Positions 41,405-48,779 of a DNA stretch of 64,000 bases are shown here, in pieces. The position numbers and the translations under genes are program-made. Each line of letters begins with the position of its first letter. Position 1 is the first letter of the stretch. The DNA comes from Bacillota bacterium (GTDB lineage: Bacteria > Bacillota > Clostridia > Oscillospirales > Oscillospiraceae). Location of the stretch: the NCBI GenBank assembly GCA_030535235.1, contig JAUNCL010000006.1, positions 1-64,000 on the forward strand, read 5' to 3'. The notes under the pieces were generated by a model. It saw only the letters and a list, made by a program, of their open reading frames with translations, had not been told where the DNA came from and ran no database searches.

Positions 41405-41904
41405 CCACCCTGGCCCTCCTGCGGGAGACCATGACGGAATTTTTACAGAACCAGGGCATCCGCGCCCTGTCCGCCTGGCCCAAGGCGGAACGGACGGTCC
41501 GGACCGAGCCCCTGGCGGTGGTCCGGGTGAAGGAGGTGGAGGCCAGCCCGGCAGGGTTCCACCGGTATCTGGGGGAGGTCTACGACGAGACCGCCCGGGT
41601 CTGGACGGAGACCTACGGCTGCGCCATGACCGCCACCTTCGGCCTGGCCCTCTACAGTCCCGCGGCCAAGGGGGAGGAGGGCTGCCGGGCCCTGCTGGAC
41701 CGGGTGGCGGAGGCCTTCCAGCGGGGCGGCCCGGCGGGCCTCACCGTGGAGAAGTGGTCCATGGGCGAGATCGCCTTCCACCGGGACAGCGGCATGTTCC
41801 GGGGAGAGGTGACCGCCCAGTGCCGGGCCGTCCTCACCGAGAAGACCGACGGCGACGGGGTCTTCCTGGCATTTGAAGTGAAAGGTGGAATGGAACTATG
41901 GTAA
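41401..41904 (+). CDS. Tail completion/terminator protein
   Basis: A 167-residue protein directly before the sheath gene, the place of tail terminator proteins (XkdJ-like). It contains PLAVVRVKEVEASPAGFHRYLGE and CAMTATFGLALYSPAAKGEE (excerpts) and is predicted mixed alpha/beta. It starts at the ATGA overlap and ends 7 bp inside the sheath gene. The call is from order and size. Confidence 0.55.
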   Translation: MTTLALLRETMTEFLQNQGIRALSAWPKAERTVRTEPLAVVRVKEVEASPAGFHRYLGEVYDETARVWTETYGCAMTATFGLALYSPAAKGEEGCRALLDRVAEAFQRGGPAGLTVEKWSMGEIAFHRDSGMFRGEVTAQCRAVLTEKTDGDGVFLAFEVKGGMELW

Positions 41905-42938
41905 CGACCCATGAACGGCCGGGTGTCTACTCGGTCTACGAAGCCTCGGCGGTGGTGTCCTCCGCCGCCCGGAAGGGGGTGGCGGCCCTCGCCGCCCGCA
42001 GCGGCGGGGGAACCCCCGGGGAACTCTATGACCTGGGGAGCCTCGCCCAGGCCGCCGAGGCCTTTGGCAAGGAGGACAGGCTCACGGAGCTGGTCCGGCT
42101 GCTGATGGTCAACGGCGCCGCCCGGGTGCTGGCCGTCCCCCTGGCCGGCGACAGCGGCTACGAAGCTGCCTTCGCCCTGCTGAACAGTCAGGAGGGGGTG
42201 AAGGTGGTCCTCTGCGACAGTGAGGACCTCGCCGTCCAGCAGGCCCTTCGGGACAGCGTGGAGGAGGCCGCCGCCAACCGTCGGGAGCGCATCGCGGTGG
42301 TGTGCGGCGGCTCCGGCGAGACGGTGTCTCAGTTGACCGCCCGGGCCGGGAACCTGAACAGTCAGCGGGTGGCCCTGGCGGCGCCTGCCTCCACGGCGGA
42401 GGAGAACGCCGGCGCCCAGGTAGCCGCGGCGGTGGCCGGGGCCATCTGCGCCGACAGCGACCCGGCCCTCCCCTTGGGCGGGGCTGTCCTGCGGGGCCTG
42501 CCCGGCCTGGCCGTCCGGTACGGCGAGAGCGACATCGACGCCCTCGTCCAGGGCGGGGTGATCCCCCTGGAGTCCGCCGGGGGCCGCATCTCCGTGGTCC
42601 GGGGGGTGACCACCCGCACCAAGACCGCCGGGGTGGCCGACGCCACCTGGCGGGAGCTGACCACCATCCGCATCGTGGACGACGTGATCCCCGGCATCCG
42701 GGAGGCTCTGGCCGCCCGGTTCACCCGGGCCAAGAACACCCAGCAGGTCCGGGGGGCCATCCGCTCCCAGGTGATCCTGGAGCTGGAGCGGAAGAAGGCG
42801 GCGGAGATCATCACCGACTACGGAGAGGTCACGGCAGAGCCCTCGGCGGACAACCCTACGGTGTGTCTGGTGACCTTCGCCTTTTCTGTGGTCCAGGGGC
42901 TGAATCAGATCTGGCTCAGCGCACAGATCACAGTGTGA
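41898..42938 (+). CDS. Contractile tail sheath protein
   Basis: A 346-residue sheath subunit. It begins with the typical ERPGVYSVYEASAVVSSAARKGVAALAA, has a central variable domain, and ends with the conserved sheath part TTIRIVDDVIPGIREALAARF, followed by GAIRSQVILELERKK (excerpts). This matches XkdK/gp18-like sheaths but is about 100 residues shorter than XkdK. A sheath means a contractile (myovirus-type) tail. The start lies in the previous gene, with the RBS AAAGGTGGAA. Confidence 0.9.
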   Translation: MVTTHERPGVYSVYEASAVVSSAARKGVAALAARSGGGTPGELYDLGSLAQAAEAFGKEDRLTELVRLLMVNGAARVLAVPLAGDSGYEAAFALLNSQEGVKVVLCDSEDLAVQQALRDSVEEAAANRRERIAVVCGGSGETVSQLTARAGNLNSQRVALAAPASTAEENAGAQVAAAVAGAICADSDPALPLGGAVLRGLPGLAVRYGESDIDALVQGGVIPLESAGGRISVVRGVTTRTKTAGVADATWRELTTIRIVDDVIPGIREALAARFTRAKNTQQVRGAIRSQVILELERKKAAEIITDYGEVTAEPSADNPTVCLVTFAFSVVQGLNQIWLSAQITV

Positions 42939-42948
42939 TTTTTCCCAT

Positions 42949-43150
42949 CCCTCTTTTCTCTGGAGAAAAGAGGGGAAAAGAGCACCAGGGTTTCACCCTG
43001 GACCCGTGGGGGGCTGTCAGATCCTGCCGGGCTGTGGAGCGGTTCGGCCTGGCCTGCGGCCCCCGCGGCCTGACGCTGGCCCGTGCGCGCCACCGGCTCG
43101 GCGCGCAGGGGGACCGGGTGTGGACCCTGGAGGAAAACCGCAGGTTTTGA
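42949..43150. repeat. Hairpin and host-type intergenic repeat between sheath and tube genes
   Basis: The 237-bp gap holds a 12-bp hairpin (CCTCTTTTCTC/GAGAAAAGAGG, 42949-42974), a short dyad (CCAGGGTTTCACCCTGG) and GC-rich DNA with no RBS-led frame. It could end or attenuate the head transcript. Confidence 0.55.
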
Positions 43151-43175
43151 CACGCGAATAAAAGGAGGAATGTCA

Positions 43176-43565
43176 ATGGCAGTGAAAGCCATCCCTACCA
43201 GCAGCGATATCTATTTGGAGATCAACGGGCGCAAGGTGGCGGTGGTCCAGAGCTACACCGCTCAGACCACCAAGTCCAGCACCGCCGTGGAGGCCTTTGG
43301 GGAGTCCGAGCCTGTGGCCGCCATCCCCGGCCAGCACCAGCATCTGGTGGAGCTCACCCGCATCTACGCCACCGACGAGGCCCTGGCCGACGGCATCGAT
43401 TTCTACGGTCTGGAGGACTTCAACCTGGTCATCTGCAAGCCCGACCGCCGGGTCATCTACAGCGGCTGCCAGTGGAGCAAGATCGGCGAGACCGGCAACC
43501 TGGGGACCTCGGTGCTGGAGAAGATCACCCTGGTGGCCGCCCGGCGCATGGAGACCAGCCTGTGA
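43176..43565 (+). CDS. Tail tube protein (XkdM-like)
   Basis: A 129-residue protein directly after the sheath gene. It has the tube-type beta-sandwich pattern: SDIYLEINGRKVAVVQSYTA, FGESEPVAAIPGQHQHLVEL and IYSGCQWSKIGETGNLGTSV. Size and place equal XkdM. The RBS AAGGAGG precedes the ATG. The stop overlaps the next start by 3 bp. Confidence 0.85.
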   Translation: MAVKAIPTSSDIYLEINGRKVAVVQSYTAQTTKSSTAVEAFGESEPVAAIPGQHQHLVELTRIYATDEALADGIDFYGLEDFNLVICKPDRRVIYSGCQWSKIGETGNLGTSVLEKITLVAARRMETSL

Positions 43566-44203
43566 GAGACTACGGCTGGCTGACCCTGGCCGGAGGGGCC
43601 CACCACCTGGCTCTGGAGGACGGGACCGCCCTGGTCCTCCTCACCAGCCGGCAGGTGCTGGAGGCAAAAGGGGAAGCCCTGGATCTGGCCCGGGCGGGGC
43701 GGGACCACGCCCTCTGCGCCAACGCCTGTCTGGTGGCCCGGGCGCTGACCCGAGGGGGCAGGCCGGTCTACCCCTCCGGCGAAGCGGTATTGGAGGACCT
43801 GGACCCGGCGGCCATCGAGGACCTGGCCCGGACCTGGGCGGACTTTGACCGCCGGGAGAATCCCGGCCTGGGGACCGACCCGGCCCGGGTGGAATCCTTA
43901 AAAACCGCCCTGGAAGGGCTCCCCCAGGAGCGGCTCAAGTGGCGGGTCCTCCGGGCCTTCCGGGCGCTGCCCACCGAGGAGCGGGCGAAGGCCATGACCG
44001 GGCGGGACTACCTCTGGTGCGCCCTCCACCTGCTGCTGGATCAGGAGGAGGAGGCCGCCCGGCTCTGTCCCGCCTGCCGGGCCGAGGCCGAGGAGGCCCG
44101 CTGCCCGGTGTGCGGCCGGGCGGTGGGGGAGGTGACCCGGGGGGAGAACCCCGGGTTTGACCTGGAGCGGTTTGAACGGCTGAAGAAGGGAGGGGTTCTG
44201 TGA
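43562..44203 (+). CDS. Tail assembly chaperone-like protein with C-terminal zinc ribbon
   Basis: A 213-residue protein in the XkdN (tail chaperone) slot. The N-terminal part (WLTLAGGAHHLALEDGTALV, then GRPVYPSGEAVLEDLDPAAI) resembles chaperones. The C-terminus carries CPACRAEAEEARCPVCGRAVGE, a four-cysteine zinc ribbon that is unusual for such proteins. The start is GTG at 43562. I see no obvious slippery sequence for the programmed frameshift known from many tail chaperones, but the next gene starts with a 4-bp overlap. Confidence 0.6.
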   Translation: MRDYGWLTLAGGAHHLALEDGTALVLLTSRQVLEAKGEALDLARAGRDHALCANACLVARALTRGGRPVYPSGEAVLEDLDPAAIEDLARTWADFDRRENPGLGTDPARVESLKTALEGLPQERLKWRVLRAFRALPTEERAKAMTGRDYLWCALHLLLDQEEEAARLCPACRAEAEEARCPVCGRAVGEVTRGENPGFDLERFERLKKGGVL

Positions 44204-44631
44204 TCGACTACTTATCCCCCCTCCTGGAGGAGGAACCCGCCCTGGACTGGCAGGAGCCGGTCCGGGTCCCGGCGGCAGACCGGGAAGAACCCGGTCTGCC
44301 TGAGACGGTGGATTCGGGAAAGGCCGGGATGGAAGCGTTGCATCCCGCTGCTGCCCAAACCGGCGTGGAGAATTTGGAGGGGGAGACCCTCTTGGACTCC
44401 GACCTCTCCTGGGCGGAGCCTTTGGAGGGGCGGACGGTGGGCTCGGCAGTTCTGGACCAGCGGCTGCGCCGGACCGGCCGGGTCTCCCGGCTGGCCCGGG
44501 GCGGCGGGTCTGCGGTGACGGTGACCCTCCCTGACCGGAGTTCCCCCGCCCCGGCCCTGGACCTGCTGGATCTGGACCGGGCGGTCCAGCGGGACGCCCG
44601 CCGGTATGACGGCGGGTTTACATTATATTAA
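44200..44631 (+). CDS. Short acidic protein in the tape-measure position
   Basis: A 143-residue protein starting with GTG (VIDYLSPLLEEEPALDWQEP), acidic and Pro/Glu/Ala-rich, with a basic C-terminal part (RLRRTGRVSRLARGGG, RAVQRDARRYDGG). In PBSX-like clusters this slot between chaperone and LysM protein holds the tape measure of more than 1,000 residues. No long helical or transmembrane tape-measure pattern is visible here. It overlaps the chaperone gene by 4 bp. I recognise no family. It may be a truncated or replaced tail-length factor. Confidence 0.6.
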   Translation: MIDYLSPLLEEEPALDWQEPVRVPAADREEPGLPETVDSGKAGMEALHPAAAQTGVENLEGETLLDSDLSWAEPLEGRTVGSAVLDQRLRRTGRVSRLARGGGSAVTVTLPDRSSPAPALDLLDLDRAVQRDARRYDGGFTLY

Positions 44632-44652
44632 TATGGAGGAAGGAGGGGGAAT

Positions 44653-45228
44653 ATGGAACTGACCCCCATGCAGTACAAGGGCTACGTCTGGCCCCACAAC
44701 CCCCGGACCTACACCATCCGCTACCAGCGGAAGGTGGCCGTCCACAAGATCCCCTTCGGCCGCTGCGCCATGCAGGACCTGGGCCTCACCCGCCGGGTGA
44801 TGACCGGGGAGGGGGAATTCTACGGCCCGGGGGCCTATGACGAGTTCAAAAAGCTGGCCTCGGTCTTCTACCAGGGCGGCCCGGGGGCCCTGGTCCACCC
44901 GGTGTGGCAGAGCGCCAAGGCCTACTTCGTGGACCTGTCCCTGGCCCAGGAGCCCCGGAAGGACTATGTGCGGTACACCTTCACCTTCTGGGAGGATTTT
45001 GAGGGGTATCGACAGAGCCTCACCGCCCAAACCGCCGAAAAACCCGCCGCCGGGGGTACCGCCGCCCCGGCGGCCTCGCAGGGACGGTATCACACGGTAT
45101 CGCCGGGGGAGACCCTATACGGGATCGCCCGGACCTACGGCTTGACCCTGGCGGGGGTGATGGCCCTGAATCCCCAGATCAAGAACCCCAACGTCATCCG
45201 TCCGGGCCAGCAGGTGAGAGTGGGGTGA
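44653..45228 (+). CDS. LysM-containing baseplate/tail protein (XkdP-like)
   Basis: A 191-residue protein with an N-terminal baseplate-hub-like part (YVWPHNPRTYTIRYQRKVAV, GEGEFYGPGAYDEFKKLASV), an Ala/Pro linker (about 128-142) and a C-terminal LysM domain (YHTVSPGETLYGIARTYGLT, ending NVIRPGQQVRVG). LysM binds peptidoglycan; in XkdP/gp53-like proteins it attaches to the baseplate. The RBS AAGGAGG lies before the ATG. Confidence 0.85.
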   Translation: MELTPMQYKGYVWPHNPRTYTIRYQRKVAVHKIPFGRCAMQDLGLTRRVMTGEGEFYGPGAYDEFKKLASVFYQGGPGALVHPVWQSAKAYFVDLSLAQEPRKDYVRYTFTFWEDFEGYRQSLTAQTAEKPAAGGTAAPAASQGRYHTVSPGETLYGIARTYGLTLAGVMALNPQIKNPNVIRPGQQVRVG

Positions 45229-45232
45229 GGGT

Positions 45233-46186
45233 ATGACGGAATGGACCATGACCACCTATGACGGCCGGGCCTTCGTCCTGCCCACCCCCCTGGCCTGGCG
45301 GCTGGAGTACGGCCTGGGGTCCCCCTGCGACAGCTTTTGGGTCAAAATCCTGTGGACCGCCGGACAGGAGGATCTCCTGGCCGACGGCACCCGGATGACC
45401 GTCACCCGAGGAGGGGAGACCCTCTTCACCGGGGTGGTGGACGAGTGCCGCTGCCAGTGGTCGGAGGAGGGAGCCACGGCGGAGATCACCGGGCGGGGCA
45501 TGCAGGCCCTGCTACTGGACAACCAGGCCGAGGCCGCCGACTACGGCCTGGCCACCCTGGGGGAGATTTTGAGAAACTACGTGACCCCTTTCGGCATCAG
45601 TCTGGCCCAGCCGGTTTCCCTTCCGGGGGCGGCGGGGTTCTCGGTGTCCTCGGGGCAGAGCTGCTGGGGGGTGGTCTACGACTTCGCCCGGTATCACGCC
45701 GGGGTCACCCCCCGGTTTGACCGCCGGGGCCGTCTGGTCCTCTCCCCCTGGGCCGACGGGACCCCCATCCCCCTGGACGGGGACGCCCCCGTCACCGAGA
45801 CCGTGTGGCGGGTCAAGCGGTACGGGGTTCTGTCCCAGGTCACGGTGAAGGACGTGTCCGGCTGGAACCGGCAGGTCATCGAGAACGCCGGGTTCAAAGC
45901 CCGGGGCGGCCGGTGCAGCCGGGTGATCCTCCTGCCGCGGAAGACGGGGTATCAGGCCCGGCGGTACAACGGCCAGTTCCAGTTGAACCGGTCGGCTGCC
46001 GAGCTCACCCAGACGGAGGTGACCGTGGCCATCCCCTTCGCCGCCTGGCCGGGGGAGCTGGTGAAACTCACCCGGGCCGGGTGGAGCAAAAACGGCGTCT
46101 ACCGGGTGCGGGAGAGCCGGGTGGAGATGGACCAGCGGGGCTGCACCACCACCCTGACCCTCTGCGACCCCGACGCGGTACTGTGA
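45233..46186 (+). CDS. Baseplate hub protein (XkdQ/gpD-like)
   Basis: A 317-residue protein after the LysM gene, matching the late-control-D/XkdQ hub: ITGRGMQALLLDNQAEAADYG, GEILRNYVTPFGI, GQSCWGVVYDFARYHAGVTPRF and a C-terminal part with VTVAIPFAAWPGELVKL (excerpts). Such hubs form the trimeric centre of the contractile baseplate that carries the spike. The start ATG is 4 nt after the previous stop. Confidence 0.8.
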   Translation: MTEWTMTTYDGRAFVLPTPLAWRLEYGLGSPCDSFWVKILWTAGQEDLLADGTRMTVTRGGETLFTGVVDECRCQWSEEGATAEITGRGMQALLLDNQAEAADYGLATLGEILRNYVTPFGISLAQPVSLPGAAGFSVSSGQSCWGVVYDFARYHAGVTPRFDRRGRLVLSPWADGTPIPLDGDAPVTETVWRVKRYGVLSQVTVKDVSGWNRQVIENAGFKARGGRCSRVILLPRKTGYQARRYNGQFQLNRSAAELTQTEVTVAIPFAAWPGELVKLTRAGWSKNGVYRVRESRVEMDQRGCTTTLTLCDPDAVL

Positions 46187-46202
46187 GAAAGGAGGGATCG
46201 CC

Positions 46203-46544
46203 ATGTGGATGGCAAATCGAAACCAGCCCACCCTGGGGGAGCCTGCCGCCGAGCTGGGCCGGGTGACCCTGTCTGAGGAGCCCGGGGTGGCCCTGGCGGG
46301 AGAGCGGCGGGGCCTGCCGGTGTGCGCCCCCGGGGGCTACCGGTGGACCCCTGCCCGGGGGGACACGGTGCTGGTCATCAAGACCGGGCCCGAGGAGGCC
46401 CCCTGCGTGGCCGGGCAGGTCCAGGAGCCGGGGGAACCCGGGGAGGTCTATATCTCCGTGGCCGCCGGGGCGGGGATTCGGCTGAAGGCCGACGGCTCCG
46501 TTCAGATCACCGGTAAGGTGACGGTCAACGGGAAGGAGGTGTGA
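46203..46544 (+). CDS. Baseplate spike protein (gpV/OB-fold type)
   Basis: A 113-residue protein with an OB-fold-like part (GYRWTPARGDTVLVIKTGPE, VAGQVQEPGEPGEVYISV) and a C-terminal beta-helix-like end (GIRLKADGSVQITGKVTVNG). This is a minimal version of the cell-puncturing spike seen in contractile systems. There is no lysozyme domain. The RBS AAAGGAGG is present. Confidence 0.72.
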   Translation: MWMANRNQPTLGEPAAELGRVTLSEEPGVALAGERRGLPVCAPGGYRWTPARGDTVLVIKTGPEEAPCVAGQVQEPGEPGEVYISVAAGAGIRLKADGSVQITGKVTVNGKEV

Positions 46545-46546
46545 CC

Positions 46547-46885
46547 ATGGCTGTGAGCAAGCTGCGGGCGGGGGACTACTGTCCCGACGGCGCCGGGGCC
46601 TTTCAGGAGGTCGCGGGGGCCGAGGAACTGCTGGAGCGGGTCCTATTTAAACTCCAGACCCGCCGGGGGTCCTTCCCCCTGCTGCCCGACCTGGGGAGCC
46701 GGCTGTATCAGCTTCCCCGGGAGAAGCCCTCGGCCCGCCAGGCCCTGGGGGCCAGCTATGCCGCCGAGGCCCTGGCCGACGAGGCGGTCACGGTGACCGG
46801 GGCGGTGTGGGAGGAGGCCACCCGGACCCTCACCGTCTACCTCACCTGGCAGGGGGAGGACCTCTCCGCCCAGGTGGAGGTGTGA
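46547..46885 (+). CDS. Baseplate wedge protein (gp25/XkdS-like)
   Basis: A 112-residue protein of the gp25/DUF2634 type: LLERVLFKLQTRRGSFPLLPDLGSRLYQL is the typical core (excerpts LFKLQTRRGSFPL, LPDLGSRLYQL). It forms the baseplate inner ring. ATG 46547 has the RBS AAGGAGG with 7-nt spacing; GTG 46541 overlaps that RBS. Confidence 0.82.
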   Translation: MAVSKLRAGDYCPDGAGAFQEVAGAEELLERVLFKLQTRRGSFPLLPDLGSRLYQLPREKPSARQALGASYAAEALADEAVTVTGAVWEEATRTLTVYLTWQGEDLSAQVEV

Positions 46886-46930
46886 GAGCAGCGCGGCAAA
46901 ACCGGCTTTCCCCACCAACCAACGAAAGGA

Positions 46931-47995
46931 GTGTTCACCACGAAAACCATTGACGACATTTATCAGGAGATGCTGGCGGTCTTTGCCCGGGAGACGGGGA
47001 TGCTGCCCGAGGGAACCGGGGAGCTGGCGGTGCGGCTCTACGCCCTGGCCGCCCAGGTCTACGGCCTCTACCAGGAGGCGGAGTGGACCCGCCGCCAGTG
47101 CTTCCCCCAGACGGCCACCGGGGAGGAGCTGGACAAGCACGCCTTCCTCCGGGGCCTGACCCGGAACGAGGCCGTCCGGGCCGCCGGGACCCTGCGCTTT
47201 TCCGTGGGTTCTATCGCCCAGACTGATTTGCCCATCCCCCGGGGGACGGTGTGCATGACGGCGGGGCTGGTGTCCTTTGAGACCACCCAGGAGGCCGTCC
47301 TCCTGGCGGGGAAATTCTCTGTGGACGTCCCCGCCCGGGCGGTTCAGCCGGGAGCCGGGGGCAACACCCCCGCCGGGACCATCCGCACCATGGCCGTGGC
47401 CCCCACCGGGGTGGCCGCCTGCACCAACCCGGCCGCCTTTACCGGTGGTCGGGAGACCGAGGGGGACGAGGAGCTGCGGGCCAGAATTTTGGCCAGCTTC
47501 CGCCGCCTGCCCAACGGCACCAACGCGGCCTACTACGTCCAGGCGGCCACCGCCCTGGAGGGGGTGGCCGCCGCCGACGTCCTGCCCAAGAACCGGGGGC
47601 TGGGCACTGTGGACATCTACATCGCCGCCGACGGGGGCATGCCCTCCACCGATCTGCTGGAGAAAGTCCAGAACGCCCTGGAGAACCAGCGGGAGATCGC
47701 CGTGGACCTGCGGGTCCTGGCTCCCCAGGCGGTGACGGTGAACGTGCTGGTCTCCGTGAAGGCCGGGGAGAGCCGCTCTATTCAGATCGTCCGGGAGGCG
47801 GTCTCCGCCGCCATCCAGACCTGGTTCGACGGACGCCTGTTGGGAAAAGACCTCCTTCTGGCCGACCTGCGCCAGCGCATCTATGAGACTGAGGGGGTGG
47901 CCAATTACCGCATCGACTCCCCCGCCAACGATGTGACGGTGGCTCCCGGTCAGCTTCCCGTGCTGGGGGTCCTCTCTGTGGAGGAACTGACATGA
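46931..47995 (+). CDS. Baseplate J-like protein (XkdT)
   Basis: A 354-residue baseplate wedge protein: YALAAQVYGLYQEAEWTRRQ, ATGEELDKHAFLRGLTRNEA, GGRETEGDEELRARILASFR, PNGTNAAYYVQAATALEGVA and VYVA-like VDIYIAADGG are gpJ/XkdT signatures. The start is unclear: GTG 46931 touches its own RBS (AAAGGA), and no better in-frame codon is near; a rare ATT further on (46950) is possible. The stop overlaps the next ATG by 4 bp. Confidence 0.87.
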   Translation: MFTTKTIDDIYQEMLAVFARETGMLPEGTGELAVRLYALAAQVYGLYQEAEWTRRQCFPQTATGEELDKHAFLRGLTRNEAVRAAGTLRFSVGSIAQTDLPIPRGTVCMTAGLVSFETTQEAVLLAGKFSVDVPARAVQPGAGGNTPAGTIRTMAVAPTGVAACTNPAAFTGGRETEGDEELRARILASFRRLPNGTNAAYYVQAATALEGVAAADVLPKNRGLGTVDIYIAADGGMPSTDLLEKVQNALENQREIAVDLRVLAPQAVTVNVLVSVKAGESRSIQIVREAVSAAIQTWFDGRLLGKDLLLADLRQRIYETEGVANYRIDSPANDVTVAPGQLPVLGVLSVEELT

Positions 47996-48558
47996 GCCAT
48001 GGACAAAATCTGAGGGACCTGCTGGAGCCCCTGGGGGTCTACCGGTGGGAGGGCTCCTTCCAGTGGGGCGAGCTGCAGGGTGCCGGGGCCGCCCTGGACG
48101 GGGTGGCCGACCACCTGGCCCGCACCCAGCGGGAAATGAGCCTGGCCACCGCCCGGGAGGAGGGCCTCACTGCCTTCCAGACCCTGCTCAACTGCCGCAC
48201 CGGCTCCCGGGATACCGAGGACCTCCGGCTGGCTCTGGCCGCCCTGCTGCGGATCAGCGGCGACAGCTTCACCCTCTCCGCCATGAACGATACCCTCCGG
48301 GGCTGCGGCATCCCCGCCCAGGTGGAGGAGACCGGCGACCCCCTTCTGCTCCAGGTCACCTTCCCCGACACCGGCGGTATGCCCGCGGAGTTCGACGAGC
48401 TTCGCCGGATCATTGAGGGCATCCTGCCCTGTCACCTGCTGGTGAAGTACCGTTTTATGGCCTTGACCTGGGAAGGGCTGGAGAACCGCTTTGACAGCTG
48501 GGATCAGGTGGAAGGGGAAAAAACCACCTGGGAAACCCTTGAAAAACTGACCCTTTGA
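47992..48558 (+). CDS. Tail protein of the gpI/XkdU type (DUF2313)
   Basis: A 188-residue protein that follows gpJ, as XkdU does. It contains GAALDGVADHLARTQREMSL, the repeated theme of DUF2313, with LRISGDSFTLSAMNDTLRGC and the C-terminal LVKYRFMALTWEGLE. It is the last gene of the cluster. In PBSX a tail fibre gene (xkdV) would follow, but here nrdD regulation starts within 90 bp. Confidence 0.8.
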   Translation: MSHGQNLRDLLEPLGVYRWEGSFQWGELQGAGAALDGVADHLARTQREMSLATAREEGLTAFQTLLNCRTGSRDTEDLRLALAALLRISGDSFTLSAMNDTLRGCGIPAQVEETGDPLLLQVTFPDTGGMPAEFDELRRIIEGILPCHLLVKYRFMALTWEGLENRFDSWDQVEGEKTTWETLEKLTL

Positions 48559-48646
48559 GCGGGAAAATCCAACAAACGACCACAAGAAATTGTGCCTGGA
48601 ATCTTTCGGGCCCTAAATTTTGTGCAATAATTTTGAACGCTTTGTC

Positions 48647-48675
48647 TTGACGTAGCGGGGGACGGATGCTATCAT
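48647..48675 (+). promoter_or_regulatory. Promoter of nrdD
   Basis: TTGACG, 17-bp spacer, TATCAT. Transcription would start near 48682, just before the NrdR-like boxes. Confidence 0.7.
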
Positions 48676-48696
48676 GTGGATGTTCGAAAATTTGAG

Positions 48697-48743
48697 ACAC
48701 ACCATATTGTGCTTTTTTTAAATAGAACCACAAGATAGTGGTT
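48697..48743 (+). promoter_or_regulatory. Tandem NrdR-like boxes
   Basis: ACACACCATATTGTGC (48697-48712) and CCACAAGATAGTGGTT (48728-48743) are spaced 31 bp start to start, the usual distance for cooperative NrdR binding. The first matches the ACAC-(A/T)-rich-GTGT pattern well, the second less so. A third, weaker candidate is at 48580-48595. Confidence 0.65.
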
Positions 48744-48779
48744 GCAACATGCCGACGAAAAAGGGAGGAGGAATGATCC

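Larger units (their letters stand above)
35231..48558 (+). mobile_element. PBSX-type, GTA-like head-tail gene cluster (13.3 kb)
   Basis: About 19 consecutive plus-strand genes cover terminase, portal, protease, capsid, head-tail connectors, contractile sheath, tube, chaperone, LysM and hub proteins, spike, and the gp25, gpJ and gpI baseplate proteins. The order follows the xkd genes of Bacillus PBSX. Every frame is open and most neighbours overlap by 1-4 bp. There is no integrase, repressor, replication, holin, endolysin, tail-fibre or tape-measure gene. No attachment-site duplication was found by eye at the ends. It lies between a host two-component system and nrdD. This fits a domesticated particle (gene transfer agent or PBSX-like) better than a live prophage, but the window alone cannot prove it. 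Confidence 0.8.

Noticed and set aside
42939..43175. Possible small gene between sheath and tube genes
   Set aside because: No RBS-led start; the sequence is a hairpin plus GC-rich repeat.
35231..48558. Tailocin or extracellular contractile injection system
   Set aside because: Terminase, portal, protease and capsid genes are present and open, and no AAA+ ATPase typical of eCIS is seen.
35231..48558. Ordinary active prophage
   Set aside because: No integrase, repressor, replication, lysis or fibre gene inside, and no repeat at both ends resembling attachment sites. Distant att sites cannot be excluded.
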